Part shown: positions 7,684 through 16,374 of the stretch, one piece after another
How positions within the stretch are numbered: position 1 is the stretch's first letter
Layout of the letters: each line of letters begins with the position of its first letter
DNA from: an uncultured bacterium
Lineage (GTDB): Bacteria; Planctomycetota; Phycisphaerae; Phycisphaerales; SM1A02
Assembly: GCA_903927725.1 (NCBI GenBank)
Contig: CAIYOC010000006.1
Location: 1 to 37,680 of the forward strand
Reading direction: 5' to 3'
DNA length: 37,680 bases
Notes under the pieces: generated by a model
What the model was told of the DNA's origin: nothing
Seen by the model: only the letters and a program-made list of their open reading frames with translations
The model's database searches: none
Program-made: the position numbers and the translations under genes

Positions 7684-8772
7684 GTGTCGATCTTCCCGCT
7701 GCCCATCTTCGAACGCGATGCCGATCCGGCTCATCGCGACGTCGACGCCGCGGCCTATACGGAACTCAAGGCGCCCAGCTCGATCGTGGTCCGTTTCGGC
7801 GCCATGCGCATGATCGGCGAGTTCCCGTACCGAGGCGAGGCGAAGCCCGGGTGCGGCTCCAAGCTGGTCGTCCGCACGCACCGCGGCACCGAGCTCGGCG
7901 AGATGCTGACCACCACCTGCGGCAATGGTGGCTGCGGCAAGAGCGTCTCGCGCGACCAGGTGCGCAGCTACATCGAGGCCTCCGGCGGCAAGGACTATCC
8001 CTTCCACGCCGATGGCGAGGTGCTGCGCGTGGCGACGATGGATGACCTGGCTGCGTGGGAACGGATCTCGATGGACTGGGGTGCGCGCACGCTCGCCGCG
8101 AAGCAGGCAGCGATCGCGCTGGGGATCCACGTGCGGCTCGTGCAGATCGAGCCGATCCTGGGCGATGAGCAGGTGTTCGTATGGGTGCATCCGACCGTCG
8201 AGGGCGAGATCGACCTGGCGCCGATGAAGTCCGCGCTCGCACCAGCGATCGGTCGCGCGGCGCACTGGCAGGTGATCGGCGCGCGTGATGAGGCGCGCCT
8301 GGTCGCCGACCGCGAGAAGTGCGGACAGAGCGTCTGCTGCTCGACGTTCCTCAAGGTGCTCAAGCCCGTGAGCATCAAGCACGCGAAGGTCCAGGGGCAC
8401 ACGCTCGATCCGCTGAAGATCTCAGGTCGATGCGGACGGCTCATGTGCTGCCTGCGCTACGAGGACCAGACCTATGCGGAACTCGCGGCGAAGCTCCCCA
8501 AGCGTGGCACGGTGGTCGGCACGGCTGAAGGCGTGGGCTCGGTCGTCGAGACGCGCACGCTCGTTCAGCTCGTCCTCGTCCGACTTCACGCCAGCGGGCA
8601 GGACATTGCGGTGGCGGTCGAGGAGCTCGTGCCGGTCGATCAAGCGCCCGCAACGCCTGCAGCGCCGCCAGCCCCGCGCCCGCGTGGCAAGGGTGGTGAC
8701 GGGAAGGGTGGCGATGGAAAGGGTGGCGATGGCAAGGGCGGCGATGGCAAGCGCCCGCGAGACCGCCGCTAG
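7684..8772 (+). CDS. PSP1/RicT (YaaT) family protein with C-terminal GKGGD repeat tail
   Basis: GTG start at 7684 (VSIFPLPIFERDADPAH...). LVADREKCGQSVCCSTFLKVLKPVSIKHAKVQGHTLDPLKISGRCGRLMCCLRYEDQTY is diagnostic of PSP1/RicT. Confidence 0.88.
   Translation: MSIFPLPIFERDADPAHRDVDAAAYTELKAPSSIVVRFGAMRMIGEFPYRGEAKPGCGSKLVVRTHRGTELGEMLTTTCGNGGCGKSVSRDQVRSYIEASGGKDYPFHADGEVLRVATMDDLAAWERISMDWGARTLAAKQAAIALGIHVRLVQIEPILGDEQVFVWVHPTVEGEIDLAPMKSALAPAIGRAAHWQVIGARDEARLVADREKCGQSVCCSTFLKVLKPVSIKHAKVQGHTLDPLKISGRCGRLMCCLRYEDQTYAELAAKLPKRGTVVGTAEGVGSVVETRTLVQLVLVRLHASGQDIAVAVEELVPVDQAPATPAAPPAPRPRGKGGDGKGGDGKGGDGKGGDGKRPRDRR
8686..8745 (+). repeat. 4 x 15-bp in-frame tandem repeat encoding (GKGGD)4
   Basis: ggcaagggtggtgac / gggaagggtggcgat / ggaaagggtggcgat / ggcaagggcggcgat. 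Confidence 0.95.
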
Positions 8773-8784
8773 CATCGCGCTCCC

Positions 8785-10368
8785 ATGGAGCACGAGCCCC
8801 GCAAGGCCACGACCCTCGACACCATCAGCCTGCTGCTGATCTCGTTCGCGCTCGCGATGACCTTCCGCGGATTCGTGATCGAGGGCTACGTGATCCCCAC
8901 CGGAAGCATGGCGCCCACGCTGATGGGCGAGCACCTGCGGCTGCGCAGCCCTGACACGGGCTACAGCTACCCGGCCGATGCAGCTCCGGTGATCGAATCG
9001 GCGCGCGCGGGGCGCGACTTCCAGCGCCCGATCGGCGATCCGATGGTCAGCCACACGGCGCCCACGCGGAGCGAGGCCAACATCCGTCTCGCACAGGATG
9101 CGCGCGTGGGCGACCGCATCCTGGTCACGAAGTTTCTCTGGCCGATCCAGCAGCCGCAGCGCTGGGACGTGGTCGTCTTCAAGAATCCGTGCGATCCGGT
9201 CGGCGATGCGACGTACTACATCAAGCGCCTCGTCGGCATGCCGGGCGAGCGGTTCGCGCTCGCTGACGGCGATGCCTTCACCGGCGCGCCCGACATGCCC
9301 GTGACCGGCATGCGCATCCAGCGCAAGCCTGAATCCGTGCAGCGCGCCGTCTTGCAGCCGGTCTGGAACAGCGACTACGCACCGATCGACCCGAGCGCGA
9401 TGCGGCAGCGCATGCGCGGCTCGTGGAGCGGCCCGCCGATGCGCGGGCAGGGGTGGTACACGAGCGATCCGCGCGCCTTCGTGTGGGGCGCGACCGGGCC
9501 GGCGCGGCTTGAATGGGTCTCGACCGACATCCAGCTCGATGACTGGAATGCCTACAACTCCACGCGCCCCGAGATCCCCCTCTTTGCCGTCGGTGACCTG
9601 CGCGTGGCGGCACACTGCACGCCGGCGTCGAGCGGCCTGTTCACGACGAGCCTGTCGATCGGCACGCGCTCGCACGTGATGAAGTTCGACGTCTCGGGCA
9701 GCAAGGCCACGCTCTCGGTCGTGCACGCCGAGAGCGGCGAGGTGAAGGCCACGGCGAGCGCGCCCATCGCACTGCCGGACGGCGCGTTCGAGCTCGAGTT
9801 CTGGCACATCGACCAACGCCTGCAGCTCTTCATCGATGGCGAGAGCGTGCTCACGCTCGACTACGAGTGGGATCCGCAGCAGCGGCTGCTCGCGAGCCAC
9901 AACGGCCGCACGATCGACCAGGTCCTGCAGAACCCATCGGCGCAGAAGCCCACGCCGACCACGCTCGCGTGGGAGTTCGGCGGCGGGCCCGTGACGCTGC
10001 GACGCATCCGCGTGGACCGCGACCTGTACTACCGGCCGGCGTTCCTCAATCCGGGCGACCAGTACCCGATGAACGGCGAGCCGATTCCCGGCCTGGCGTT
10101 CGGCGTCGACGTGAACCAGCCGCCGGTGATCGGCGACGGCGAATACGTGATGCTCGGCGACAACTCCGGTGCGAGCCGCGACAGCCGGCTCTGGGGCCGG
10201 CCGCACCCGCTCGTGTCGGTGCAGCTGGGCAACAGCAGCCCGTTCATCGTTCCCGAGGACCTCATGATCGGCAAGGCCTGGTGCGTCTACTTCCCGGCAC
10301 CGATGCGCCTGTCGCCCGGCAGCACGCCGTTCATTCCCGACTTCGGCGAACTTCGGTTCATTCGGTGA
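8785..10368 (+). CDS. lepB: signal peptidase I (S26) with large internal insertion
   Basis: TFRGFVIEGYVIPTGSMAPTLMGEHL (Ser box), DVVVFKNPCDPVGDATYYIKRLVGMPGERFAL (Lys box), GEYVMLGDNSGASRDSRLWG (box E), separated by about 290 residues. Confidence 0.9.
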   Translation: MEHEPRKATTLDTISLLLISFALAMTFRGFVIEGYVIPTGSMAPTLMGEHLRLRSPDTGYSYPADAAPVIESARAGRDFQRPIGDPMVSHTAPTRSEANIRLAQDARVGDRILVTKFLWPIQQPQRWDVVVFKNPCDPVGDATYYIKRLVGMPGERFALADGDAFTGAPDMPVTGMRIQRKPESVQRAVLQPVWNSDYAPIDPSAMRQRMRGSWSGPPMRGQGWYTSDPRAFVWGATGPARLEWVSTDIQLDDWNAYNSTRPEIPLFAVGDLRVAAHCTPASSGLFTTSLSIGTRSHVMKFDVSGSKATLSVVHAESGEVKATASAPIALPDGAFELEFWHIDQRLQLFIDGESVLTLDYEWDPQQRLLASHNGRTIDQVLQNPSAQKPTPTTLAWEFGGGPVTLRRIRVDRDLYYRPAFLNPGDQYPMNGEPIPGLAFGVDVNQPPVIGDGEYVMLGDNSGASRDSRLWGRPHPLVSVQLGNSSPFIVPEDLMIGKAWCVYFPAPMRLSPGSTPFIPDFGELRFIR

Positions 10369-10492
10369 GGGGCGGAAGCGGATACGCACCGACAGTGGAA
10401 CGCGAGCGGCTCTGCGCAGACTGGTATGACCGAGGTACTGTGCGGGACACAAACCTCTGGAGGCGTAGTCTCAACCTCAGGATGAAGTTTCC

Positions 10493-11701
10493 GTGAGCAC
10501 ACCATCATGGCTCAAATCGATCGGTCGCAGCCTGGGCCGCTTCAATGCCGGTGCACGGCGAATTCTGCCGCGCACGATTCAGCGCAGCGTCTTCGGACTA
10601 CCTTCGGATTATGTGGAAAGCACACCAGAGGAGTGCGAGCGAATGGGCTGGAGCTGCACGTCGCTCGATGAGCGCCGATCAGCCGAGACCATCGAGCCCT
10701 GTACGGTAGGCCAGCGATCACATGCCCTTGAGTCTTCGGTACGTGCCGGGCGCATTCACCCTGCCACCTTCATGGCACTTGTGCCAAGAGGCGAGAATCT
10801 TGGTCGAGCCGGTGCGTGCATCACGCCGCAAGGTCGATTGCTCGTCGATGTCTCGGCTCATCTTGGGCTCCGCACGCCAACAGACCACCGAGCTTTCACC
10901 GGATACATGTTCGCGCCCCCGGCGCGACATGTCTGTGGTCGAGTGGCCGTTCTTGCCGCAGCCAGTGCCGGGAACTACTACCACTGGCTGTTCGATGCGC
11001 TCCCTAGGCTCAGGATCATCGAACGAGCGGGGATTCCGCTTGACTCGATCGACGCTTTCATCGTTCCACAATCGCCCTTGCGAGCCATGAACGAAACACT
11101 TTCATCGTTGGGCATTGGCGCGGATCGATTGGTGCAGACCCGACACATGTCACGCGTGTGGGCAGATGAGTTGCTCATCCCGTCGCTGCCGGGGTACTCG
11201 GGCAATCCGACGGGGGAGTCCATCCAAGCGCTTCGCCGTTGGTTCACAGAGGTGCCCCGCAGCCAGCCTGCTGGGCCCAAGCGGATCCTGGTCGAACGCG
11301 TCGGCCGACGCGTGGTCACCAACGGAGCCGAACTGCGACAGGTTGCGCGCCAACATGGATTCGAGTGCGTGAACATGGATGGCATGCCCTTCATGCATCA
11401 AGTTTCGCTCTTCGCAGATGCCGAAGCTGTCATCGGTGTTCACGGCGCTGCCCTGTCAAATCTTGCCTTCTGCGCTCCTGCTACCCGTGTTCTTGAACTT
11501 CTATCTCCGGCCTATGCGAACGGCTGCTTTGCCGCACTCTGTGCCGAGGCAGGACACCAGTACCACTACCTACTCGGAAAAGGTGTCGTTGCTGATCACC
11601 CGCACGCTCGTTGGAAGGACATCGAGATCGATCCGGCGTTGGTGGGTGCGGCAATCCGCAGGTTGCTGGAGACATCTGACTCCCGTTCCGACAGGCCTTG
11701 A
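10493..11701 (+). CDS. glycosyltransferase family 61 (DUF563)-like protein
   Basis: GNYYHWLFDALPRLRIIERAGI...ILVERVGRRVVTNGAELRQVARQHGFECVNMDGMPFMHQVSLFADAEAVIGVHGAALSNLAFCAPATRVLELL: GT61 pattern. GTG start. Confidence 0.82.
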   Translation: MSTPSWLKSIGRSLGRFNAGARRILPRTIQRSVFGLPSDYVESTPEECERMGWSCTSLDERRSAETIEPCTVGQRSHALESSVRAGRIHPATFMALVPRGENLGRAGACITPQGRLLVDVSAHLGLRTPTDHRAFTGYMFAPPARHVCGRVAVLAAASAGNYYHWLFDALPRLRIIERAGIPLDSIDAFIVPQSPLRAMNETLSSLGIGADRLVQTRHMSRVWADELLIPSLPGYSGNPTGESIQALRRWFTEVPRSQPAGPKRILVERVGRRVVTNGAELRQVARQHGFECVNMDGMPFMHQVSLFADAEAVIGVHGAALSNLAFCAPATRVLELLSPAYANGCFAALCAEAGHQYHYLLGKGVVADHPHARWKDIEIDPALVGAAIRRLLETSDSRSDRP

Positions 11702-11726
11702 TCAAGTGGCCTGCAGTGCTTCCGCA

Positions 11727-13646
11727 TCACTCCCCGCGCACGCTCCTGACCAGGGCCTGCACGCGATCGGTCCATGACGCGGCCATCGCCTCGAGATCGA
11801 TGGGCATCTTCGGCGTGATGCTGCCCAGTGGTGGCATGGTCTCCACGGTCGCGGCGTCGGCGCCCGAGACGAACGGCGTGGCACCGACCGCATCGCGCTC
11901 CTCGGCGAGTTGCTCAAGCACGTCGATCGTCACGCCGCCATCGTCGACGAGCTCGCCCGCCGGCAGGCGATCGGCTTCGCGCGTGACGGTGGGGCTCATC
12001 ACGGCCAGCACGAACGCCACGCCGTTGGCACCGAGCCTCTGGCCGGCCGCGGTTCGGGCCGAAGCGAGCTCGGGCGCCTGCTTCGGCGGCGACCAGCGGC
12101 GCACGATCACGTCGACATCCCACGCCAGGGACTTCGGCAGCTTCAGTCCTCCATCGAGCAGAGCGGTCAGCGACTCGGCCAGCGACGTGCGGGCCGTGGC
12201 ATCCATCCGCGGATCGGCAAGGATCCCCGGCATGGACTCGGCGAGGTCGTCCAGCAACAGGCTCGCGAGCAGCGATCCTGCAAGGCAGCATGAGTCGCGC
12301 GCCTGCACGACCATGCGCACGCAGCCCTGCACGACACGGGGCAGGTCCTGGCCCACGTCGTGCTGCGCGCGAAGCAGCACGGCACGGGCAGCACCACGCG
12401 CGAGCGCGACATGATCGAGTGCCAAGGTCGGCCGTCCACGCTCGCGACCGGCAACCTCGCAGCGGCCTGCGACCCATCCACGCTGCATCGCACCGTCCAC
12501 CACGCGCGAAAGCTGCTCGAGCGGCCGCAGCACGCGCTTGGCGTCCTCGGCATGGCCGACGGAGCGAAGGAGCTCGAGGGCGACCTGCTCATCCTCGGGG
12601 ATCGCGGCGATCGCACGGCCCGCCTGGGCATAGAAGATCATCGCGTCGACGAAGTCGCTTGGCCGAGCCTTGACCTCGGCGATGGTGCGGAGCCTGCCGG
12701 TGATCTCCTGGAGCGCGGAGCGATTGCGCTGCATCGACTCCCACATCGAGTCCCATGAGGGCATGAGCGTGCGTGCAAGCGAACCGTCGGGAAGCCCCTC
12801 GAGTTCCTTGGTCAGGCCATCGAGGATCGCCCGGCCCTTGGCGGGATCGGGCTCCGAGAATGCCTCGGCGGCTCGGGTGTAGAACCCATCCATCACCTCG
12901 AGCTCGCGCTTGATGGACTCATCATCGGCGATCTCGACTGGGGTCTGCGGGTCCACGATCGCCAGGGCCTCCTTCGCCGATTCGGCATCCTTGAGGCTGG
13001 CGCGCATGAGTTCCATCTCGCCCCGCATCGCTTCGGCGCAGCCGAGGGCAGCAGGATCGGTCATTGAGCCGAGGGTCTCGGCCAGCTCGCCGGCGGCTGC
13101 CGGCGTGATCAGGCCAAGGTCCATCAGGTCCTCGGTGCACGCTGCGGCCTGCATGGTGATGCCCGAACCCACCAGGGAACTGATGACCACCCGGTCACCG
13201 ACGAGGTCGCGCGCGAGCTCGGTCTGCAACGTGATCAGGCGCAAGGCCTCACGGCCATCACCGCGGCTCATGGCCCACTGCGCCGCCGCGCCAAGCAGTC
13301 GGGCACCCTGACGCTGCTGCGCCAGATGCGGCAACAGCATGCCGAGGCCCGCGGAGCGATCGAGCTCGAAGTCGCACCGATCCGCCGCGGCACCCCGCGC
13401 CAGCGCATCGATCGTCGGGCGCAGCGACTCCATCATCCTTCCGGCGCGGTCGAGCCACGCAGGATCCCAGGTCCGCCACTGCGACGGATCCACGAGCTCG
13501 GTCTGGATGAAGAGCTGGTCCTCGTCGCTGAACCGCAGCTCACTCGCACGCCGGTACCACGTGGCGGCATTCGATTCATCCGGGGGAGGAACCGCCGCAT
13601 CCTGCGCGGCGATCACGGCCATGGTCAAGGCGACGGCGCAGAGCAT
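11727..13646 (-). CDS. exported hypothetical protein
   Basis: 639-aa ORF with N-terminal signal peptide MLCAVALTMAVIAAQDAAVPPP. Intact long reading frame; no family recognised. Confidence 0.75.
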   Translation of the reverse strand: MLCAVALTMAVIAAQDAAVPPPDESNAATWYRRASELRFSDEDQLFIQTELVDPSQWRTWDPAWLDRAGRMMESLRPTIDALARGAAADRCDFELDRSAGLGMLLPHLAQQRQGARLLGAAAQWAMSRGDGREALRLITLQTELARDLVGDRVVISSLVGSGITMQAAACTEDLMDLGLITPAAAGELAETLGSMTDPAALGCAEAMRGEMELMRASLKDAESAKEALAIVDPQTPVEIADDESIKRELEVMDGFYTRAAEAFSEPDPAKGRAILDGLTKELEGLPDGSLARTLMPSWDSMWESMQRNRSALQEITGRLRTIAEVKARPSDFVDAMIFYAQAGRAIAAIPEDEQVALELLRSVGHAEDAKRVLRPLEQLSRVVDGAMQRGWVAGRCEVAGRERGRPTLALDHVALARGAARAVLLRAQHDVGQDLPRVVQGCVRMVVQARDSCCLAGSLLASLLLDDLAESMPGILADPRMDATARTSLAESLTALLDGGLKLPKSLAWDVDVIVRRWSPPKQAPELASARTAAGQRLGANGVAFVLAVMSPTVTREADRLPAGELVDDGGVTIDVLEQLAEERDAVGATPFVSGADAATVETMPPLGSITPKMPIDLEAMAASWTDRVQALVRSVRGE

Positions 13647-13672
13647 GCGCGCAGGCTACGCGGCGGGAATGC

Positions 13673-16255
13673 TCAGCCGGTCCAGTTTCCCAAGAGCACG
13701 CCCAGGTCGGCGCCATCGGTCGTTCCGTCGGCATTCAGGTCACCGGCCACGGTGGCCCAACCACCGAGCAGCACGCCCAGGTCGGCGCCGTTCACGAGTC
13801 CATCGCCATTGAAGTCGCCGATGATCGCCTCGCATGCATCGATGATCCCGTTGGCGTTCGCATCGCCACCGGACTGCGCGATCTGGCATCGATCGGCCAC
13901 GCCGTTCTGGTCGCAGTCGGATCCGAACCGCCAGACGCGTGCGGCACCGGTGATCGAGGTCGACTCGACCGATTCGCTCGCACCGAGGATCGCCAGGTCA
14001 CGCACGATGGCCACGCTCTCGCCCACGCTCACGCGACCGACCTCGACGGGCGCGCTGCCGAGCGGCCACTCATACGCACGCACGCCCGAAGCCAGGGTGG
14101 CGAAATCCTGCTGCGCCACGAGCACGCGACCCGCAGTCATCGCCACGCCGTTGCCGAAGCGCGCACCCTGCGCCGTCGGGCCGCTGAGCACCGGACCCGC
14201 TTGCCACGCACCACCAACGCGGCGCCACGTGAAGACCGCGCCCTGACGCTCACCCTGCTGCGGAGCACCGGCGGCGACGAGCGAACCGTTGCAGGCGACC
14301 GCATGACCGAGCCGTGCATCAGGGTCGGCGATCGGTTCGAGATCGCTGCCGATGCGTTCCGGGGCGGACCACGTCGATCCATCGCGCATCGACACCCACA
14401 CCTGGCCGGCACCCGCCGAGGCGTATGGCGCACCGATGACGAGCATGGGGCCATCGATGGCCAGCGACCAGCCGAAATAGCCGAGCTCGCTCGCCGTCGA
14501 GGGCACGAGCCGCTGCCTGAACACGTACTGGCCATTGACCTGCTGTTCGTAGATGTGGACCGCACCGCCGCCCGCTGGATCGCTGCCCTCGCCGGGCGCG
14601 CCGACCGCCAGCCACGGACCGGCCAGCACCACGCTGCTGCCGAAGCGACCCGCGAAAGCCAGCGTGGTCGACTGCAGCACCTGCACCTGTGACCACGCCG
14701 TGCCCGTGCGTCGGAACACATACGCCGCACCGGCGCTGTTGAGCCCGTTCACGTCACGACCGAGTGCACCGACCACGGCCCAGTCGCCCGCGAGCGCCAC
14801 AGCGCTGCCGAACTGGTCATTGCTGACTGCCGCACCGTGGCGCAGCGTTGCCTGCCGCGCCGGCCTGTCGTTCGTGATCGTCCAGACCTCAGCCAGGCCG
14901 ACATCGACCGTGGGCGAGTTCTCACCAGGCGAGCCGACGATGAAGCCGACGCCATCGGTCGCCACGACGCGACCAAAGAGATCGCCGCTGGTGCTCTGCC
15001 CGCCGGGGGCATTCATGAGGAAGCCCGATGAGCAGGCTGCCACGCCGCCTGCGCACGAACCCTGCGCCGGGAGGTCGCACGAATCGAGCCGGCCGTTGCC
15101 GTCGCAATCGCTTGCCCGGCCCTGCGCGATGTCCTGCACATCGACCCGGCCGTTCCCATCGCAATCGCCGAGCAACGTGTCGGGTACCGCGCAGCGGTAG
15201 GACGAGATCGCCGCGAGCGTCTCGCCGATCGTGCGTGCGTTGTGCGCACCCTGCGTCGATGCCGAAGGCTCCACGCCCGTCGCCGCCCCCTGGAAGCTCA
15301 CGTTGGGATTCGAGAAGTGGTCGATGCGCGCACCCGGCGCATACGCCATGACCGTGCGGTACGTGGTGCCGTTGGTGCCCGAGAATCGCCATCCGACGCT
15401 GTAGGAGAAGATGCCGCCGCCCGTACAGCCGCCACCATCGCCCGAAGCGTGGCAGCACCCCATGTTGTGACCGAGTTCGTGGGCGAAGGTCTGGCTCGCC
15501 AGGCACGACTGCGCCGTCACGCTGAAGCCCGTCCCCGATGCACCCGGGTCGTTGTACGGCATGAGGTAGCCGATGCCGCAGTACTCGCCGCTCGTGCGGA
15601 TCATGGCGACCAGGTCCGCGCCACAGGCGTTGCGCAGGTCGTGCACGTCATCGAGGATGCCGTCGCCCTGCGCCGCAAGGCTCGAGAGATCGCTGCCGAA
15701 ATCCTGCTCGACGTAGTTGATCTCCATGCGCAGCACGTTGCGCAATCGCGCCGCAAGCCCCGAGTTGATGTACGCCGTGTTCGAGGAGGCCACCGCGAGA
15801 TCACACAGCGCGTTGAGCTGGTTCGCGCCACCTGCCTGCGTGCGCGCAGCGGGCGTGGTCAGGATCAGCACATCGACGCGTGGACTGTCGGGGCAGCCGC
15901 CGGCGAGCGAGCCGTTCTGTGGTTTGGCACCGGCAAGCGCGGTGCCGTCGACTGACCCCGCGCACGAGCGCGATCCATCTTCCGGGATCGGCATCCACTC
16001 GATGGGTGCGTCCGCACGACCGAGGGCCTGGCGCCGCTCGCCACTGGGCAGGAGCGCGGCACCCGCGACCAAACCATCGCGCTCGACGAGCGTGAGCGTG
16101 ATCGAGCGCTCCGCATGCTTGGCCCAGCGGTAACGCGCCACGCCCGGTTCGGCGTGCTCGGCCACGGCCTCGAAGGCAACTCCATCCACCACGCACGCAG
16201 GCGGCAGGTCAGTGAGCGCAGCGAGGCCAAGCAGCAAGACGGGGATCGTGGGCAT
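13673..16255 (-). CDS. secreted metzincin-type (reprolysin-like) metallopeptidase with FG-GAP-like repeats and dockerin-like C-terminus
   Basis: Zinc motif FAHELGHNMGCCH and Met-turn VMAYAPG; about six FGxxVA...VGAPG repeats; DCDGNGR/DCDQNGVADRC Ca-loop repeats; tail GDFNGDGLVNGADLGVLLGGW...GDLNADGTTDGADLGVLLGNWTG. Confidence 0.88.
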   Translation of the reverse strand: MPTIPVLLLGLAALTDLPPACVVDGVAFEAVAEHAEPGVARYRWAKHAERSITLTLVERDGLVAGAALLPSGERRQALGRADAPIEWMPIPEDGSRSCAGSVDGTALAGAKPQNGSLAGGCPDSPRVDVLILTTPAARTQAGGANQLNALCDLAVASSNTAYINSGLAARLRNVLRMEINYVEQDFGSDLSSLAAQGDGILDDVHDLRNACGADLVAMIRTSGEYCGIGYLMPYNDPGASGTGFSVTAQSCLASQTFAHELGHNMGCCHASGDGGGCTGGGIFSYSVGWRFSGTNGTTYRTVMAYAPGARIDHFSNPNVSFQGAATGVEPSASTQGAHNARTIGETLAAISSYRCAVPDTLLGDCDGNGRVDVQDIAQGRASDCDGNGRLDSCDLPAQGSCAGGVAACSSGFLMNAPGGQSTSGDLFGRVVATDGVGFIVGSPGENSPTVDVGLAEVWTITNDRPARQATLRHGAAVSNDQFGSAVALAGDWAVVGALGRDVNGLNSAGAAYVFRRTGTAWSQVQVLQSTTLAFAGRFGSSVVLAGPWLAVGAPGEGSDPAGGGAVHIYEQQVNGQYVFRQRLVPSTASELGYFGWSLAIDGPMLVIGAPYASAGAGQVWVSMRDGSTWSAPERIGSDLEPIADPDARLGHAVACNGSLVAAGAPQQGERQGAVFTWRRVGGAWQAGPVLSGPTAQGARFGNGVAMTAGRVLVAQQDFATLASGVRAYEWPLGSAPVEVGRVSVGESVAIVRDLAILGASESVESTSITGAARVWRFGSDCDQNGVADRCQIAQSGGDANANGIIDACEAIIGDFNGDGLVNGADLGVLLGGWATVAGDLNADGTTDGADLGVLLGNWTG
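15449..15487 (-). other. metzincin zinc-binding motif HExxHNMGCCH
   Basis: Reverse translation F-A-H-E-L-G-H-N-M-G-C-C-H. Confidence 0.9.
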
Positions 16256-16374
16256 CGGTCAACGATAGACCCGGAACAGGGGTGAGCGAAATGCCGCGTG
16301 CCCGTTCGGCACGAGATGCCGTGAGGATCCGGACCGGATGTCCCGCGTGCGGGCACCGGTACCGATCCGCCGGA

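Noticed and set aside
8422-10452. 676-aa minus-strand ORF opposite lepB
   Set aside because: Antisense to conserved signal peptidase motifs; no recognisable domain.
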